Source of the DNA: Verrucomicrobiia bacterium
Lineage (GTDB): Bacteria; Verrucomicrobiota; Verrucomicrobiia; Opitutales; Opitutaceae
Length of the DNA: 64,000 nt
Assembly: GCA_011525695.1 (NCBI GenBank)
Contig: WYBX01000112.1
Coordinates: 144,858 to 208,857 of the forward strand
Reading direction: 5' to 3'
This document shows positions 27,900-36,810 of the stretch, piece by piece. The notes beneath the pieces are model-generated. The model saw nothing but the letters and a program-made list of their open reading frames with translations, did no database searches and was not told the DNA's origin. Numbering within the stretch: position 1 is the stretch's first letter; each line of letters opens with the position of its first letter. The translations under genes and the position numbers were made by a program.

Positions 27900-28655
27900 T
27901 TAGATGGCCGTCAGGAAGACATACACGTCGGTCACACCGTTGGCCGGGGCAGCATACGCGACGACCCCGCTATCGGACGCGGCGCCTTCCACCGGCGCGA
28001 GCTGGGCGCCGTTCATCGACACCGCAAGTTCGTAGGCGTCCTTGGCGGGACACGCGGGGATGACCAGATAAGCGACAACGTAGTTCGCGGATAGATTGGT
28101 CAGTCCATCGAGACGGAAGTTGGCGCCAAGAGCGACGGACGGAGCCAGGGCCGGATTGGCGGTGCGCGCCTCGACGCGCGTGACACCGGTCCAGTTGCGC
28201 TGCGGTGCGGCGTCGGGCGTCATCACGAACGCGAGCAACGCCTGATTCCACGTGACTTCGTTACCCGTGCCGGTCGAGGCGAACGACTGCGTGCCCATGC
28301 GCAACGAGAGCGGACGCTCGATCTTGCCGGCGGCGAGCAGCACCGTGTCGAGCCGGGCCGCATTGCCCTTCGCGACATCGGTCGCGCCGGTGAGGGCGGC
28401 GCCCGACGTTGGAATGCCGGTGCCTTCGGTGCGCGGCAGGCTGCCGTTACCACCGGCCATCGCCAGATAGTCGGTCAGGGCGGTCTTGAGGGTATCGACG
28501 GTCTTCTCGACCTGCTGGATGCGGGCGTTGCGCAGGGCGTCGAAGCCCTTCGGCAGCAGCAGCCCGACGAGGACGGAGACGATGGCGAGGACGAGAACGA
28601 GTTCGAGCAGGGAGTAACCCTGCGAGCGGAGGGATGACGGTTGGTTTTTGTTCAT
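27900..28655 (-). CDS. Type IV pilin-like prepilin (major candidate)
   Basis: A 251-residue prepilin. The processing site is QG/YSLLELVLVLAIVSVL with Glu at +5 of the mature chain, followed by a long hydrophobic helix. A variable C-terminal domain follows with one Cys only (IPACPAKDAYEL), so no disulfide loop. It is the first of two prepilins of the operon and has the canonical leader, so it is the probable main subunit. The 29-base gap to the ATPase gene is among the larger gaps in the operon. Confidence 0.88.
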   Translation of the reverse strand: MNKNQPSSLRSQGYSLLELVLVLAIVSVLVGLLLPKGFDALRNARIQQVEKTVDTLKTALTDYLAMAGGNGSLPRTEGTGIPTSGAALTGATDVAKGNAARLDTVLLAAGKIERPLSLRMGTQSFASTGTGNEVTWNQALLAFVMTPDAAPQRNWTGVTRVEARTANPALAPSVALGANFRLDGLTNLSANYVVAYLVIPACPAKDAYELAVSMNGAQLAPVEGAASDSGVVAYAAPANGVTDVYVFLTAI

Positions 28656-28684
28656 GTGTATTTTTGGTTTCACTGAGCGGAAGA

Positions 28685-29884
28685 TCAGAGCACGCGGGCG
28701 ATCTGCTCGATGGTCGTGAGGCCATCGGCCGCCGCGGAAAGCCCGTTCTGCCAGAGCGTGGAAAAGGCCTCCCGCTGACGGAGTGCGGCGAGTTCGGCCA
28801 TCGAGGCGTCGGCCGCGATAAGCGGCAGGAATTTCTCGGCGGGAACGACCTCGTGAATCGCGAGTCGGCCGCGGTAGCCAGCGCCGCGGCACGCCGGGCA
28901 GCCAACGGGCTGGCAGAATTGCGCGTCGGGCAGGCGATGCCGTTCGCGCAACCGCTCAAGGTCGCGATGCGGCTCCTTGCACTCCGGGCAGAGCCGGCGG
29001 ACGAGCCGTTGCGCGGCGACCAGCCGGAGCGAAGCGGCGAGCAGAAAACTTTCGACGCCGAGATCGCGCAGCCGGGGAATCGCGGCGAGCGCGTCGTTCG
29101 TGTGCAGCGTCGAGAGGACGAGATGGCCGGTCAGTGCGGCGCGAATCGCGAGCTGCGCCGTCTCGGAATCGCGAGTTTCGCCGACCAGCAGGATGTCGGG
29201 GTTCTGCCGCAAAACCGCCCGGAGCGCCGCGGCAAACGTCAGGCCGATCTTTTCGCGGATCTCCGTTTGCCGAATTTTCTCGAACTCGTATTCGACCGGG
29301 TCCTCCAACGTATGGATGACCCGCCCGCGGTGATCGAGGGCGTGCAGCGCGGAGTGCAGCGTCGTCGTCTTGCCGGAACCGGTCGGGCCGGTGAGATAGA
29401 TCAAGCCCGCGGGGCCGGTGAGCGCCGCGCGCAGCGATTCGGCCTGTTTGCCGCCGAAACCGAGCTGCTCCAGCGCCTGGGCGGGCATGGTCTGGTCGAG
29501 AAGCCGGATTACGAGGCTCTCGCCGTGAACGGTGGGCAGCGTGCAAAATCGCAAATGGAACCGCCGGCCGTTTTCGTTGAGCACGGCCCGGCCATCCTGG
29601 GGCAGGCGCTTTTCTGTGATGTCCATGCCGCCGAAAATTTTTCCGCGAGCGAGCAGCGGATCGCGCAGCGCCACGGGGAGCCGGGCGTGTTCACGCATTT
29701 CACCGTCGATGCGAAAGCGCACGAACAGTCCGTCCTCCTTCGGCTCGAAATGGATGTCGCTCGCCCGCTCGGTGGCCGCGGTGCGCAGGATAGCGTGGAG
29801 CGTTCGCGTGGCATCGCCACTCGCATCGATCGCGACCGGCGGCGGAGACGCAGGTCGCCGCAGAGTTTTGAGAAAATCGAGCAT
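28685..29884 (-). CDS. GspE/PilB-type secretion ATPase, short form
   Basis: A 399-residue hexameric ATPase that would drive pilus assembly or secretion. Walker A is at 166-173 (GPTGSGKT), with the Asp box LEDPVEYEFEKIRQTEI, Walker B DILLVGETRD and the His box STLHTND. Two Cys pairs (C300-x2-C303 and C330-x2-C333) form the zinc knob seen in GspE/PilB. It is roughly 150 residues shorter than typical GspE because the N-terminal domain is missing (the chain begins near SDIHFEP). It might substitute for VirB11 in the T4SS part, since no VirB11 was found. Confidence 0.93.
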   Translation of the reverse strand: MLDFLKTLRRPASPPPVAIDASGDATRTLHAILRTAATERASDIHFEPKEDGLFVRFRIDGEMREHARLPVALRDPLLARGKIFGGMDITEKRLPQDGRAVLNENGRRFHLRFCTLPTVHGESLVIRLLDQTMPAQALEQLGFGGKQAESLRAALTGPAGLIYLTGPTGSGKTTTLHSALHALDHRGRVIHTLEDPVEYEFEKIRQTEIREKIGLTFAAALRAVLRQNPDILLVGETRDSETAQLAIRAALTGHLVLSTLHTNDALAAIPRLRDLGVESFLLAASLRLVAAQRLVRRLCPECKEPHRDLERLRERHRLPDAQFCQPVGCPACRGAGYRGRLAIHEVVPAEKFLPLIAADASMAELAALRQREAFSTLWQNGLSAAADGLTTIEQIARVL

Positions 29885-29886
29885 GA

Positions 29887-31296
29887 TCAGCGCACGAGCC
29901 GGGGGGTGAGGAAGATCACGAGCTCCGTGCGGGCGCGGAGTTTGGCCTTGCTGCTGAAAGCGGCGCCGAGCACCGGCACGCGCCCGAGCACGGGTATCCG
30001 GCGGAGGGTTTCGCCGGTCTCTTCCGAGATCAGGCCACCGATGATCGCCGTCTCGCCATCGCGCAATCGCACGATAGTTGAGGCCTGCTTGACCTCGGTC
30101 ACCGGCGCGGTCTGGCGTCCATCGGGACTCGTCACGATCGCCTGGAGCCGCGTGATCGCGGGCAGAACATCGAGCGTGATCATATTGCCTCCGTCGATCT
30201 GCGGCGTGACGGCGAGGATCGTGCCGATGGTGATGGTCGAGACCGAAAAGTTTTCCTGCGTCTGGTTAAACGCGTTGGTCACGCCCGGCTGCTGCAACGT
30301 GGTTGCCTGCTGCAAGCGGAAGAACGGCCGATCCTCGCCGACCTTGATAAACGCGGTCTGATTGTTGAGCGCGCGCAGCCGCGGCTGCGCGACGGTTTTC
30401 ACTTCGCCCTGTTGCTTGAGGGCATGGATGACGGCGCTGGCGCGTGCGCCGCCCAACGTGGCCGTGAAGGTGTTGGCGCCGAGCAAGGTTCCGCCGACGC
30501 CAGTCAGGTCCACGGGCGAAGCGGCCTGCACCCGCACGCCGTCGACGCTCGTTGCGGCGAGATCCCAATCGACGCCGAGCTTTTGTTCGTCACGCAGGCT
30601 CACTTCGACCAGCCGCGCTTCGATTTCCACCTGCTGGGTGATCCGGCGATTGACCAGTTCGATGTAGGCGCGGATCGCTTCGTGCCGCTTCACTGGCGCG
30701 GTGATCTGCGCCACGCCGCTAAAACGGTTGAGGACAAGGCTGTCGCCCTCCTTCAACATCGCGCGCAATTCCGTTTCGAGCGTCGTCCAAAACGTGTTCT
30801 GGTTCTCCTGGGAAATGGAAACCTGCGTCGCATCGGACACGGTGTTGCCGTTGGCGAGATTCTGCGGATGGGAGAGCGTCTGTATCCCGTTGAAACCGTT
30901 TCCGAATCCGCCCCCGCCGCCGGTGGCGCCGCCGAGCGTGATCGACGCGCTGCCCGAGCCGCTGCGGGTGAGCTGCGGGTAGTCGATCGCATAGAGCACG
31001 GTCTTCCGCTGGCGGACGACCGTGCCGGCCGCCGTCTCGTCAATGAACAGGCCGCTGGGTTCAACCAGCGCGGCAAGCGCGCTGCGCAAGGTGCCGCCGG
31101 GAAAATCGATCGTGATCTCGGTCGTGAGGCCCGGCTCGGCGTGAATCGGGGTCTGGCCGACGCGGCTCAACGCGCGGAGTGCGGCGGGCAGCGGCGTTTT
31201 TTCAAACCGTAGCGGGCCGATCGTGCGCTCGAGCGGCGGCGGTTCGGCAGCAATGACGGTGGCGACGGCGAGGGCGAGGCAAAGAATCGGTTTCAT
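29887..31296 (-). CDS. Secretin of PilQ/MshL/GspD type
   Basis: A 469-residue outer-membrane channel protein. It starts with a signal peptide (cut near residue 16-18), then a STN/N0-like domain (IDFPGGTLRSALAALVEPSGLFID), a glycine-rich spacer (GGATGGGGGFGNGF), the N1-type domain and the secretin core (VQITA... VKTVAQPRLRALNNQ ... GETAIIGGLISEETGET). It ends RTELVIFLTPRLV, the conserved secretin end. Short by secretin standards and more like MshL. The 11-base gap to the giant repeat protein indicates cotranscription. Confidence 0.93.
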   Translation of the reverse strand: MKPILCLALAVATVIAAEPPPLERTIGPLRFEKTPLPAALRALSRVGQTPIHAEPGLTTEITIDFPGGTLRSALAALVEPSGLFIDETAAGTVVRQRKTVLYAIDYPQLTRSGSGSASITLGGATGGGGGFGNGFNGIQTLSHPQNLANGNTVSDATQVSISQENQNTFWTTLETELRAMLKEGDSLVLNRFSGVAQITAPVKRHEAIRAYIELVNRRITQQVEIEARLVEVSLRDEQKLGVDWDLAATSVDGVRVQAASPVDLTGVGGTLLGANTFTATLGGARASAVIHALKQQGEVKTVAQPRLRALNNQTAFIKVGEDRPFFRLQQATTLQQPGVTNAFNQTQENFSVSTITIGTILAVTPQIDGGNMITLDVLPAITRLQAIVTSPDGRQTAPVTEVKQASTIVRLRDGETAIIGGLISEETGETLRRIPVLGRVPVLGAAFSSKAKLRARTELVIFLTPRLVR

Positions 31297-31307
31297 GCGA
31301 AATGGGT

Positions 31308-34300
31308 TCAGGGTTTTTCGAGGACAAACGGCGGTGTTTCGCGCGTCGTCTCGCTGCCGAGGAGCGTGCGGGACTGGCCGCGATATTTGAGCGTGGCCGC
31401 GGCGATGACGTTGAAGGACTGGACCGCCGGCGCGGCGGGCAGATAGAGCGCATCGCCCGCTTGATTGGCTTGCAGCGTAATCGGCCCGGCGCCGGTGACT
31501 TCGACGGAGTTGCCGGTCAGGATGGCGGGACCGCTCAGCAGCGAGAAGGTAACTGGCAGTCCCGAGGAGGCGGTCGCATCGAGGGCGAAGGGCGGCGAGC
31601 CGAGCCCGCGATCGGCGGGCCGCGTGAAGGCGATGGACTGGGGAAGTTTGGCGGAGAAGTTCGCCTGCGCGAACTTGTCGCGATCGAGCGTGACCCCCGT
31701 CGTGCTCGCGGTGCCGCTGGCATCGCCCGTCCAGTCGATGAATCGGTGCGTGGCGTCGGGCGTCGCCGTAATCGTGACCAGGGTGCCGGCCGGATAGGTG
31801 CCGCCCGGGGTTACGCTGCCGCCGGTGGTGGCGGCGGTCGTGAGGACAAAGCTCGTGGCCGCGAAATTCGCGGTGAGGTTGACGTTGCCGTTGACGAGAA
31901 ACGTCAGCGGGTTCGCGGCGCTGACCATGTCGCCCGTCCAGCCGATGAAACTGTGTGTCGCATCCGGGGTGGCGGTGAGTGTCGCCGTCGAGCCGGCGTT
32001 GTAGCTGCCCGCACCGGTGATGCTCCCCGCACCGGCCGGGCTCGCGGTCGCAGCCACCGAATAGGTGCGCAGCGCGAAATTAGCGACGACGGAATAATTC
32101 TGCGCGCCGATGGTGAATGTGAGCGGGTTCGTCGTGCCCGTAAAATCCCCGCTCCATCCGCTGAACACATGCGTGGCGTCGGGGGTGGCGGTGAGCTTGA
32201 CGCTGGAGCCTTCGCGATAGGTGCCACCGCCGGTGACAGCGCCTGTGCCCGCGGGAGCGACGGAAGTGGCGACCGTGCGATCGACACCGAGCACGGTCAG
32301 GTAGGCGAACGCGATGCGCGTCGCGCTGAAGGCACCCGGTCCGTATTCGAAGACGAAACTGTATTCTCCAGGTGCGAGGCCGGAAACGGTGGTGGAGCCG
32401 CTGGTCGGCGCCGGATAGACGTTGACGCCGTTGTAGCCGGGGGACTGGCCGTGCACCCATTTGAAATTCGCGCCGGTGGAGGTCCACGCGAGCGTAGCGC
32501 TTTGATTCGAGTAGATGACCGTCGGGCTGGTGGTCAGCGAACCGTAGAGACCGTCGGTGCTGTTGACGGTGATCGTGGCGGTGCGGGTAATCGGACCGCC
32601 CGGACCTTCGGCTACGAGTGTCCATGTGGACTCGCCTGGCGGGAGGCCGCCGACGTTGACCGTAAGGTTGGGGCTGGTCTGGTAGGGGCTCCCGGTGATG
32701 CCGTAGCCGGTGACACGCACCGAGGTCGCGTTGGTGGTGAACCACGTGAGCGTCGCGGTGCCGCCCCAATTCATCGTGGGCGGTGAGACGCTCATGGAAG
32801 CGGTGACACCGGCGCCCGCGTTGACGTTGACGATGGCGGTGCGAGTGACGGGGCCGCCGTTCCCTTGGGCAGTGAGCGTGAACGTGTGGGTGCCGGCCGA
32901 GAGCCCAGTGACGTTTTGTGTTCCGCTTGCCGCCGCACTGGCGAGGCCGGGGCCGCTCACCCAGACGGACGAAGCGTTCGCCGTGCTCCACGTGATCGTG
33001 GTCGCGCCTGGCGCAGTGACCGTGGTCGGGCTCGCGTTGATGGAGCCGGAGACATTCGGCACGGCTGCGCTGACAGTGACGATCGCAGTGCGCGTGATCG
33101 GACCGCCGGGGCCCTGCGCAGTCATCGTGAAGGTGTGGGTGCCGGCGGCGAGGGCGGTCACGGATTGACTGCCGGAAGCGGCAACGCTGCTGAGTCCGGG
33201 GCCGGTGACCGACACGGAGGAGGCATTCGCCGTGTTCCACGTGATGGTCGTGGACGCGGGCTCGATGCCAGTCGTCGGGCTTGCGGTGATGGAGCCGCTG
33301 ACGGAGGCGAGAGGCGTGACCGTCACGGTCGCGGTTTGAGTGATGGGACCGCCGTTGCCTTGGGCGGTGAGGCTGAACACATGGGTGCCGGCAGTGAGCC
33401 CGGTCACCGATTGACTGCCGCTGCTCGCGGTGCTGTTGAGCCCCGGGCCGGTGACCGCAACCGAAGATGCATTGCTCGTGTTCCACGTGATAGTGGTCGA
33501 GGCTGGTTCGGTGCCCGTGGTCGGGCTGGCGCTGATGGAACCGGTAACCGATGAAGCCGGAGCAACTGTAACCGTAGCGGTCTGCGTCGCAGGTCCGTTC
33601 GGCCCCTGCGCTGTGATCGTGTAATCATAGCTGCCCGCGGCGAGGCCCGTGATACTCTGGCTGCCGCTGGCAGCAGTGCTGTTGAGCCCATTGCCGGTCA
33701 CGGAAACGGAAGTCGCGTTGGCACTCGACCACGTGATCGTCGAGGAACCCGGGGCGCTCGCGGACGCTGGCGACGCGGTGATCGAAGCGGTCACCGAAGC
33801 TGGGGCGGCCACGGTGACGGTCGCAGTTTGCGTGACGGGGCCGCCGTTGCCTTGGGCGGTGATCGTATAGATGTGCGTGCCTTCGGCGAGACCGGTGACG
33901 GTTTGCGTTCCGGTCGCGGCCGTGCTGTTGAGCCCGGTTCCGCTGACGGCCACGGAAGTGGCATTGACACTCGACCACGTGATGGTCGTCGAGCCGGGCG
34001 CGTTGGTGCTGGTGGGATTGGCGCTGATCGATGCGGACACCGATGCGGGAGCGGCGACCGTCACCGTTTGCGTGATGGTCGAGGAGGTGGCGCCGGCCGC
34101 ATCGACCGCTTGTGCCGTAAAGGTGATCGTGGCCGGTCCGGTGTCGGATGTCGTATTACTCGAATCACCATCGGTGCCGTTGCCGCCGCCAGCGAAGGCG
34201 AAGGCGACGCCGTTTTTCCAGACGTTGACCTGCGTGAGATTCCCGTCGGCGTCATGGCCGTGGGCCGAAACAGTGTAACTCTGTCCGCTGGCCACACTGC

Positions 34301-35864
34301 CCGGCGTGGTGTTCCACGCGATGGTCGGCGCCTGATTCGCGGTGGCGACGGTGACGGTCTGGGTAATCGTGGCGGACGTGGCGCCGTTTCCATCGACCGC
34401 CTGGGCAGTGAAGGTGATCGTAGCCGGTCCGGTGTCGGAACTCGTATTAACCGAATCGCCATCGGTGCCATTGCCCCCACCTGCGAAGGCAAAGGCGACG
34501 CCGTTCTTCCAGACGTTGACCTGGGTGAGATTGCCGTCGGCGTCATGGCCGTGGGCCGAAACGGTGTAGCTCTGTCCGCTGGCCACACTGCCGGGCGTGG
34601 TGTTCCACGCGATGGTCGGCGCCTGATTCGCAGCGGTGACCGTGACGGTCTGCGTAATCGTGGCGGACGTGGCGCCGTTTCCATCGACCGCCTGGGCGGT
34701 GAAGGTGATCGTGGCCGGTCCGGTGTCGGACGTGGTATTGCCCGAATCGCCATCGGTGCCGTTGCCGCCGCCCGCGAACGCGAAGGCAACACCGCTTTTC
34801 CAGACGTTGACCTGCGTGAGATTCCCGTCGGCGTCATGGCCGTGGGCCGAGACGGTGTAGCTCTGTCCGCTGGCCACACTGCCGGGCGTGGTGTTCCACG
34901 CGATGGTCGGCGGCTGATTCGCGGCGGTGACTGTGACCGTCTGCGTAATCGTGGCGGACGTGGCACCGTTTCCATCGACCGCTTGGGCGGTGAAGGTGAT
35001 TGTGGCCGGTCCGGTGTCGGAAGTCGCATTACCCGAATCGCCGTCGGTGCCATTGCCGCCGCCAGCGAAGGCAAATCCCACACCGCTTTTCCAGATGTTG
35101 ACCTGGGTGAGATTCCCGTCGTCGTCGTGGCCATGCGCGGAGACGGTGTAGTTCGCGCCGCTCGCCACGGTTCCCGGTGTCGAGGTCCACGCGATGGTCG
35201 GTGCACGGTTCAGTGCCGTGAAAACGGCCGTGACGCTCTTGTCCGAGTCCATTGTCAGCGTCGCGGGATTTGCGGTGCCTGACAGCGCGCCCTGCCACCC
35301 GGAAAACGTATAGCCGCTGTCGGGGGTTGCGGTCACGGCGGCAGAGCTGCCCGCGGTGTAGCTGCCTCCGCCGCTGACCGTGCCACTGCCCGAAACGCTG
35401 GTCGTCAGCGAATAGGTCGTGGCCGCCTGAACGTCGATGTAGGAGCCGAGTTGGGTGCCAGCCCCGCCGTAACCGACGCCATTGGGCGGGTTGTGCGGAA
35501 ACATATACCACGAGCTGGGGCCGTCGCCGTAAGTGAAGCTGTCGATGGCGCCGCCATCGGTTAGCCAAAATGACCAGCGTCCGACTTCATTCAGCGTGAC
35601 CGTGGTCGTCGAAGAGCCATCCGTCCCGCCAAGCCCGTAGTTGTTCGTGTTCGCATAGGTCTGGCCCGAAGGGCTGACGATCCAGGTGCGGCTCCAGATC
35701 TCGATGCGCTCGTTGTCGCCGGCATCAACGCGCTCGCGCACGGTGGTGTGCGAAGACCAGACCATTACCGTCGAGCCGAAGGCCGCGTTGTTGGCCGGTT
35801 GCGCGCGGAGCGCGACGCAAGGAATCGAGACAAGGAAGAGAAAATGGAATGCGGAAAATCTCAT
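31308..35864 (-). CDS. Giant repeat-rich secreted protein (putative adhesin)
   Basis: A 1518-residue protein with a signal peptide (FHFLFLVSIPCVALRAQP). An N-terminal domain of about 130 residues is followed by one InlB-type B-repeat (SGYTFSGWQG). Four 97-residue repeats starting APTIAW and containing AFAGGGNGTDGDS follow, then seven Ig-like units of about 93 residues (T-I-T-W, S-V, A-x-G-x-Q-x-V-T-G-L), three more B-repeats (TPDATHxFxGW), and a final Ig-like domain. Unlike most secreted adhesins it has no anchor. It sits inside the secretion operon, so it may be its cargo or a pilus-associated adhesin. ATG 35864 overlaps the prepilin stop (ATGA). Confidence 0.85.
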   Translation of the reverse strand: MRFSAFHFLFLVSIPCVALRAQPANNAAFGSTVMVWSSHTTVRERVDAGDNERIEIWSRTWIVSPSGQTYANTNNYGLGGTDGSSTTTVTLNEVGRWSFWLTDGGAIDSFTYGDGPSSWYMFPHNPPNGVGYGGAGTQLGSYIDVQAATTYSLTTSVSGSGTVSGGGSYTAGSSAAVTATPDSGYTFSGWQGALSGTANPATLTMDSDKSVTAVFTALNRAPTIAWTSTPGTVASGANYTVSAHGHDDDGNLTQVNIWKSGVGFAFAGGGNGTDGDSGNATSDTGPATITFTAQAVDGNGATSATITQTVTVTAANQPPTIAWNTTPGSVASGQSYTVSAHGHDADGNLTQVNVWKSGVAFAFAGGGNGTDGDSGNTTSDTGPATITFTAQAVDGNGATSATITQTVTVTAANQAPTIAWNTTPGSVASGQSYTVSAHGHDADGNLTQVNVWKNGVAFAFAGGGNGTDGDSVNTSSDTGPATITFTAQAVDGNGATSATITQTVTVATANQAPTIAWNTTPGSVASGQSYTVSAHGHDADGNLTQVNVWKNGVAFAFAGGGNGTDGDSSNTTSDTGPATITFTAQAVDAAGATSSTITQTVTVAAPASVSASISANPTSTNAPGSTTITWSSVNATSVAVSGTGLNSTAATGTQTVTGLAEGTHIYTITAQGNGGPVTQTATVTVAAPASVTASITASPASASAPGSSTITWSSANATSVSVTGNGLNSTAASGSQSITGLAAGSYDYTITAQGPNGPATQTATVTVAPASSVTGSISASPTTGTEPASTTITWNTSNASSVAVTGPGLNSTASSGSQSVTGLTAGTHVFSLTAQGNGGPITQTATVTVTPLASVSGSITASPTTGIEPASTTITWNTANASSVSVTGPGLSSVAASGSQSVTALAAGTHTFTMTAQGPGGPITRTAIVTVSAAVPNVSGSINASPTTVTAPGATTITWSTANASSVWVSGPGLASAAASGTQNVTGLSAGTHTFTLTAQGNGGPVTRTAIVNVNAGAGVTASMSVSPPTMNWGGTATLTWFTTNATSVRVTGYGITGSPYQTSPNLTVNVGGLPPGESTWTLVAEGPGGPITRTATITVNSTDGLYGSLTTSPTVIYSNQSATLAWTSTGANFKWVHGQSPGYNGVNVYPAPTSGSTTVSGLAPGEYSFVFEYGPGAFSATRIAFAYLTVLGVDRTVATSVAPAGTGAVTGGGTYREGSSVKLTATPDATHVFSGWSGDFTGTTNPLTFTIGAQNYSVVANFALRTYSVAATASPAGAGSITGAGSYNAGSTATLTATPDATHSFIGWTGDMVSAANPLTFLVNGNVNLTANFAATSFVLTTAATTGGSVTPGGTYPAGTLVTITATPDATHRFIDWTGDASGTASTTGVTLDRDKFAQANFSAKLPQSIAFTRPADRGLGSPPFALDATASSGLPVTFSLLSGPAILTGNSVEVTGAGPITLQANQAGDALYLPAAPAVQSFNVIAAATLKYRGQSRTLLGSETTRETPPFVLEKP
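34055..35215. repeat. Four tandem 291-bp coding repeats
   Basis: Four near-identical units of 291 bases encode the APTIAW...TITQTVTV modules of the giant protein. Nucleotide identity is visibly high across the middle units, including silent positions, which indicates recent duplication or gene conversion. Copy number could change by recombination without loss of frame, since 291 is a multiple of three. Confidence 0.85.
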
Positions 35865-36808
35865 TGCACGGTGACGGTCGCGTTCTCCCACAGGCGGAAG
35901 CGGAGCGCTTCGATGCCGGGCCACGCGGTGCCGCGGTTGATGGTGACGAGCCGGCCGCCGAGAATTTCCGGCGTGGTGCTGGCCCCGGAATTCGCCGGCG
36001 CAGTGAACGCGTTCGGCGTGTTGTTGAACGACACGAACGCCTGTTCGGTCGGATGATTGTTGTTCACCGTGACGCGGAACTTGGGGAGCACGATCCGGCG
36101 AACGACGAACCGATGAGCCTGGGTGAGTCCGCCCGAGCCCTGGTTCCACGCCGCCCGTTGCGCCGCCGTGAGTCGGCCCTGCCAATACGCCGGCAGCGTG
36201 GCGGTGCGACTCTCCCAATCGTGGTTCCAGATCGCATCGAACCACGCGGTGTTGTTTTCGTAGGCAGGCAGCGCGAGCTGTTCGCTGCGTGCGATCAGGC
36301 TCACGAGCAGGAATCGCTGGCGGCCGGTTTCGTCGGGGGCGGCGAACAGGAGTCGAGGATTGCCGAGCGGATTGCCCGCGAGGTTCGCGAGCTCCGGTTG
36401 AGCCGCTGGGGCGACCCCGACCTGCGGCGTGAGTCCACGCAGCCGGCCGATCTTGGCGAACCACGCGCCGTTGTCGGTGGTGGCATACGCGGAGGTGGTT
36501 GAACTGGAAAAAACGGTCGGCGTGTCGGCCGCGCCGATCGTGCCGGCGAGCGCCGCGACATTGAGATTCGTCAAATCCGTTTCGTCGAACGAGGCGGTGA
36601 TCGTGACGGCAATCTCATCGAGCGCGCGTTTTTCGGCGTCGCGCCGGCTTTTTTCGATGATGTCGCGGACCGACGGCGTCAGCGTCGCCGCCAGGACGCC
36701 GAGTACGAACAGCACGAGCACAACTTCGAGCAGCGAGAACGCACGCCAGACGCGGCGCCAGTTGGCGCGCAGTAGCGCTGACTTTCGGTCGAGAGCGTAG
36801 AAGTGCAT
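35861..36808 (-). CDS. Second prepilin with unusual cleavage site
   Basis: A 315-residue prepilin-like protein. The processing site reads RA/FSLLEVVLVLFVLGVL, with Glu at +5 but Ala at -1 where Gly is normal, preceded by a long basic leader of about 23 residues. After the hydrophobic helix comes a large soluble domain without Cys pairs. Its size and place before the giant protein suggest a pseudopilin or tip pilin. ATG 36808 is used: the stop of GspF lies two bases before it. Confidence 0.85.
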   Translation of the reverse strand: MHFYALDRKSALLRANWRRVWRAFSLLEVVLVLFVLGVLAATLTPSVRDIIEKSRRDAEKRALDEIAVTITASFDETDLTNLNVAALAGTIGAADTPTVFSSSTTSAYATTDNGAWFAKIGRLRGLTPQVGVAPAAQPELANLAGNPLGNPRLLFAAPDETGRQRFLLVSLIARSEQLALPAYENNTAWFDAIWNHDWESRTATLPAYWQGRLTAAQRAAWNQGSGGLTQAHRFVVRRIVLPKFRVTVNNNHPTEQAFVSFNNTPNAFTAPANSGASTTPEILGGRLVTINRGTAWPGIEALRFRLWENATVTVQ

Positions 36809-36810
36809 GG

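Noticed and set aside
35865..36464. N-terminal extension of the giant repeat protein up to 36464
   Set aside because: The extension is Arg-rich and overlaps the second prepilin. The ATG at 35864 begins a signal peptide and overlaps the prepilin stop (ATGA).
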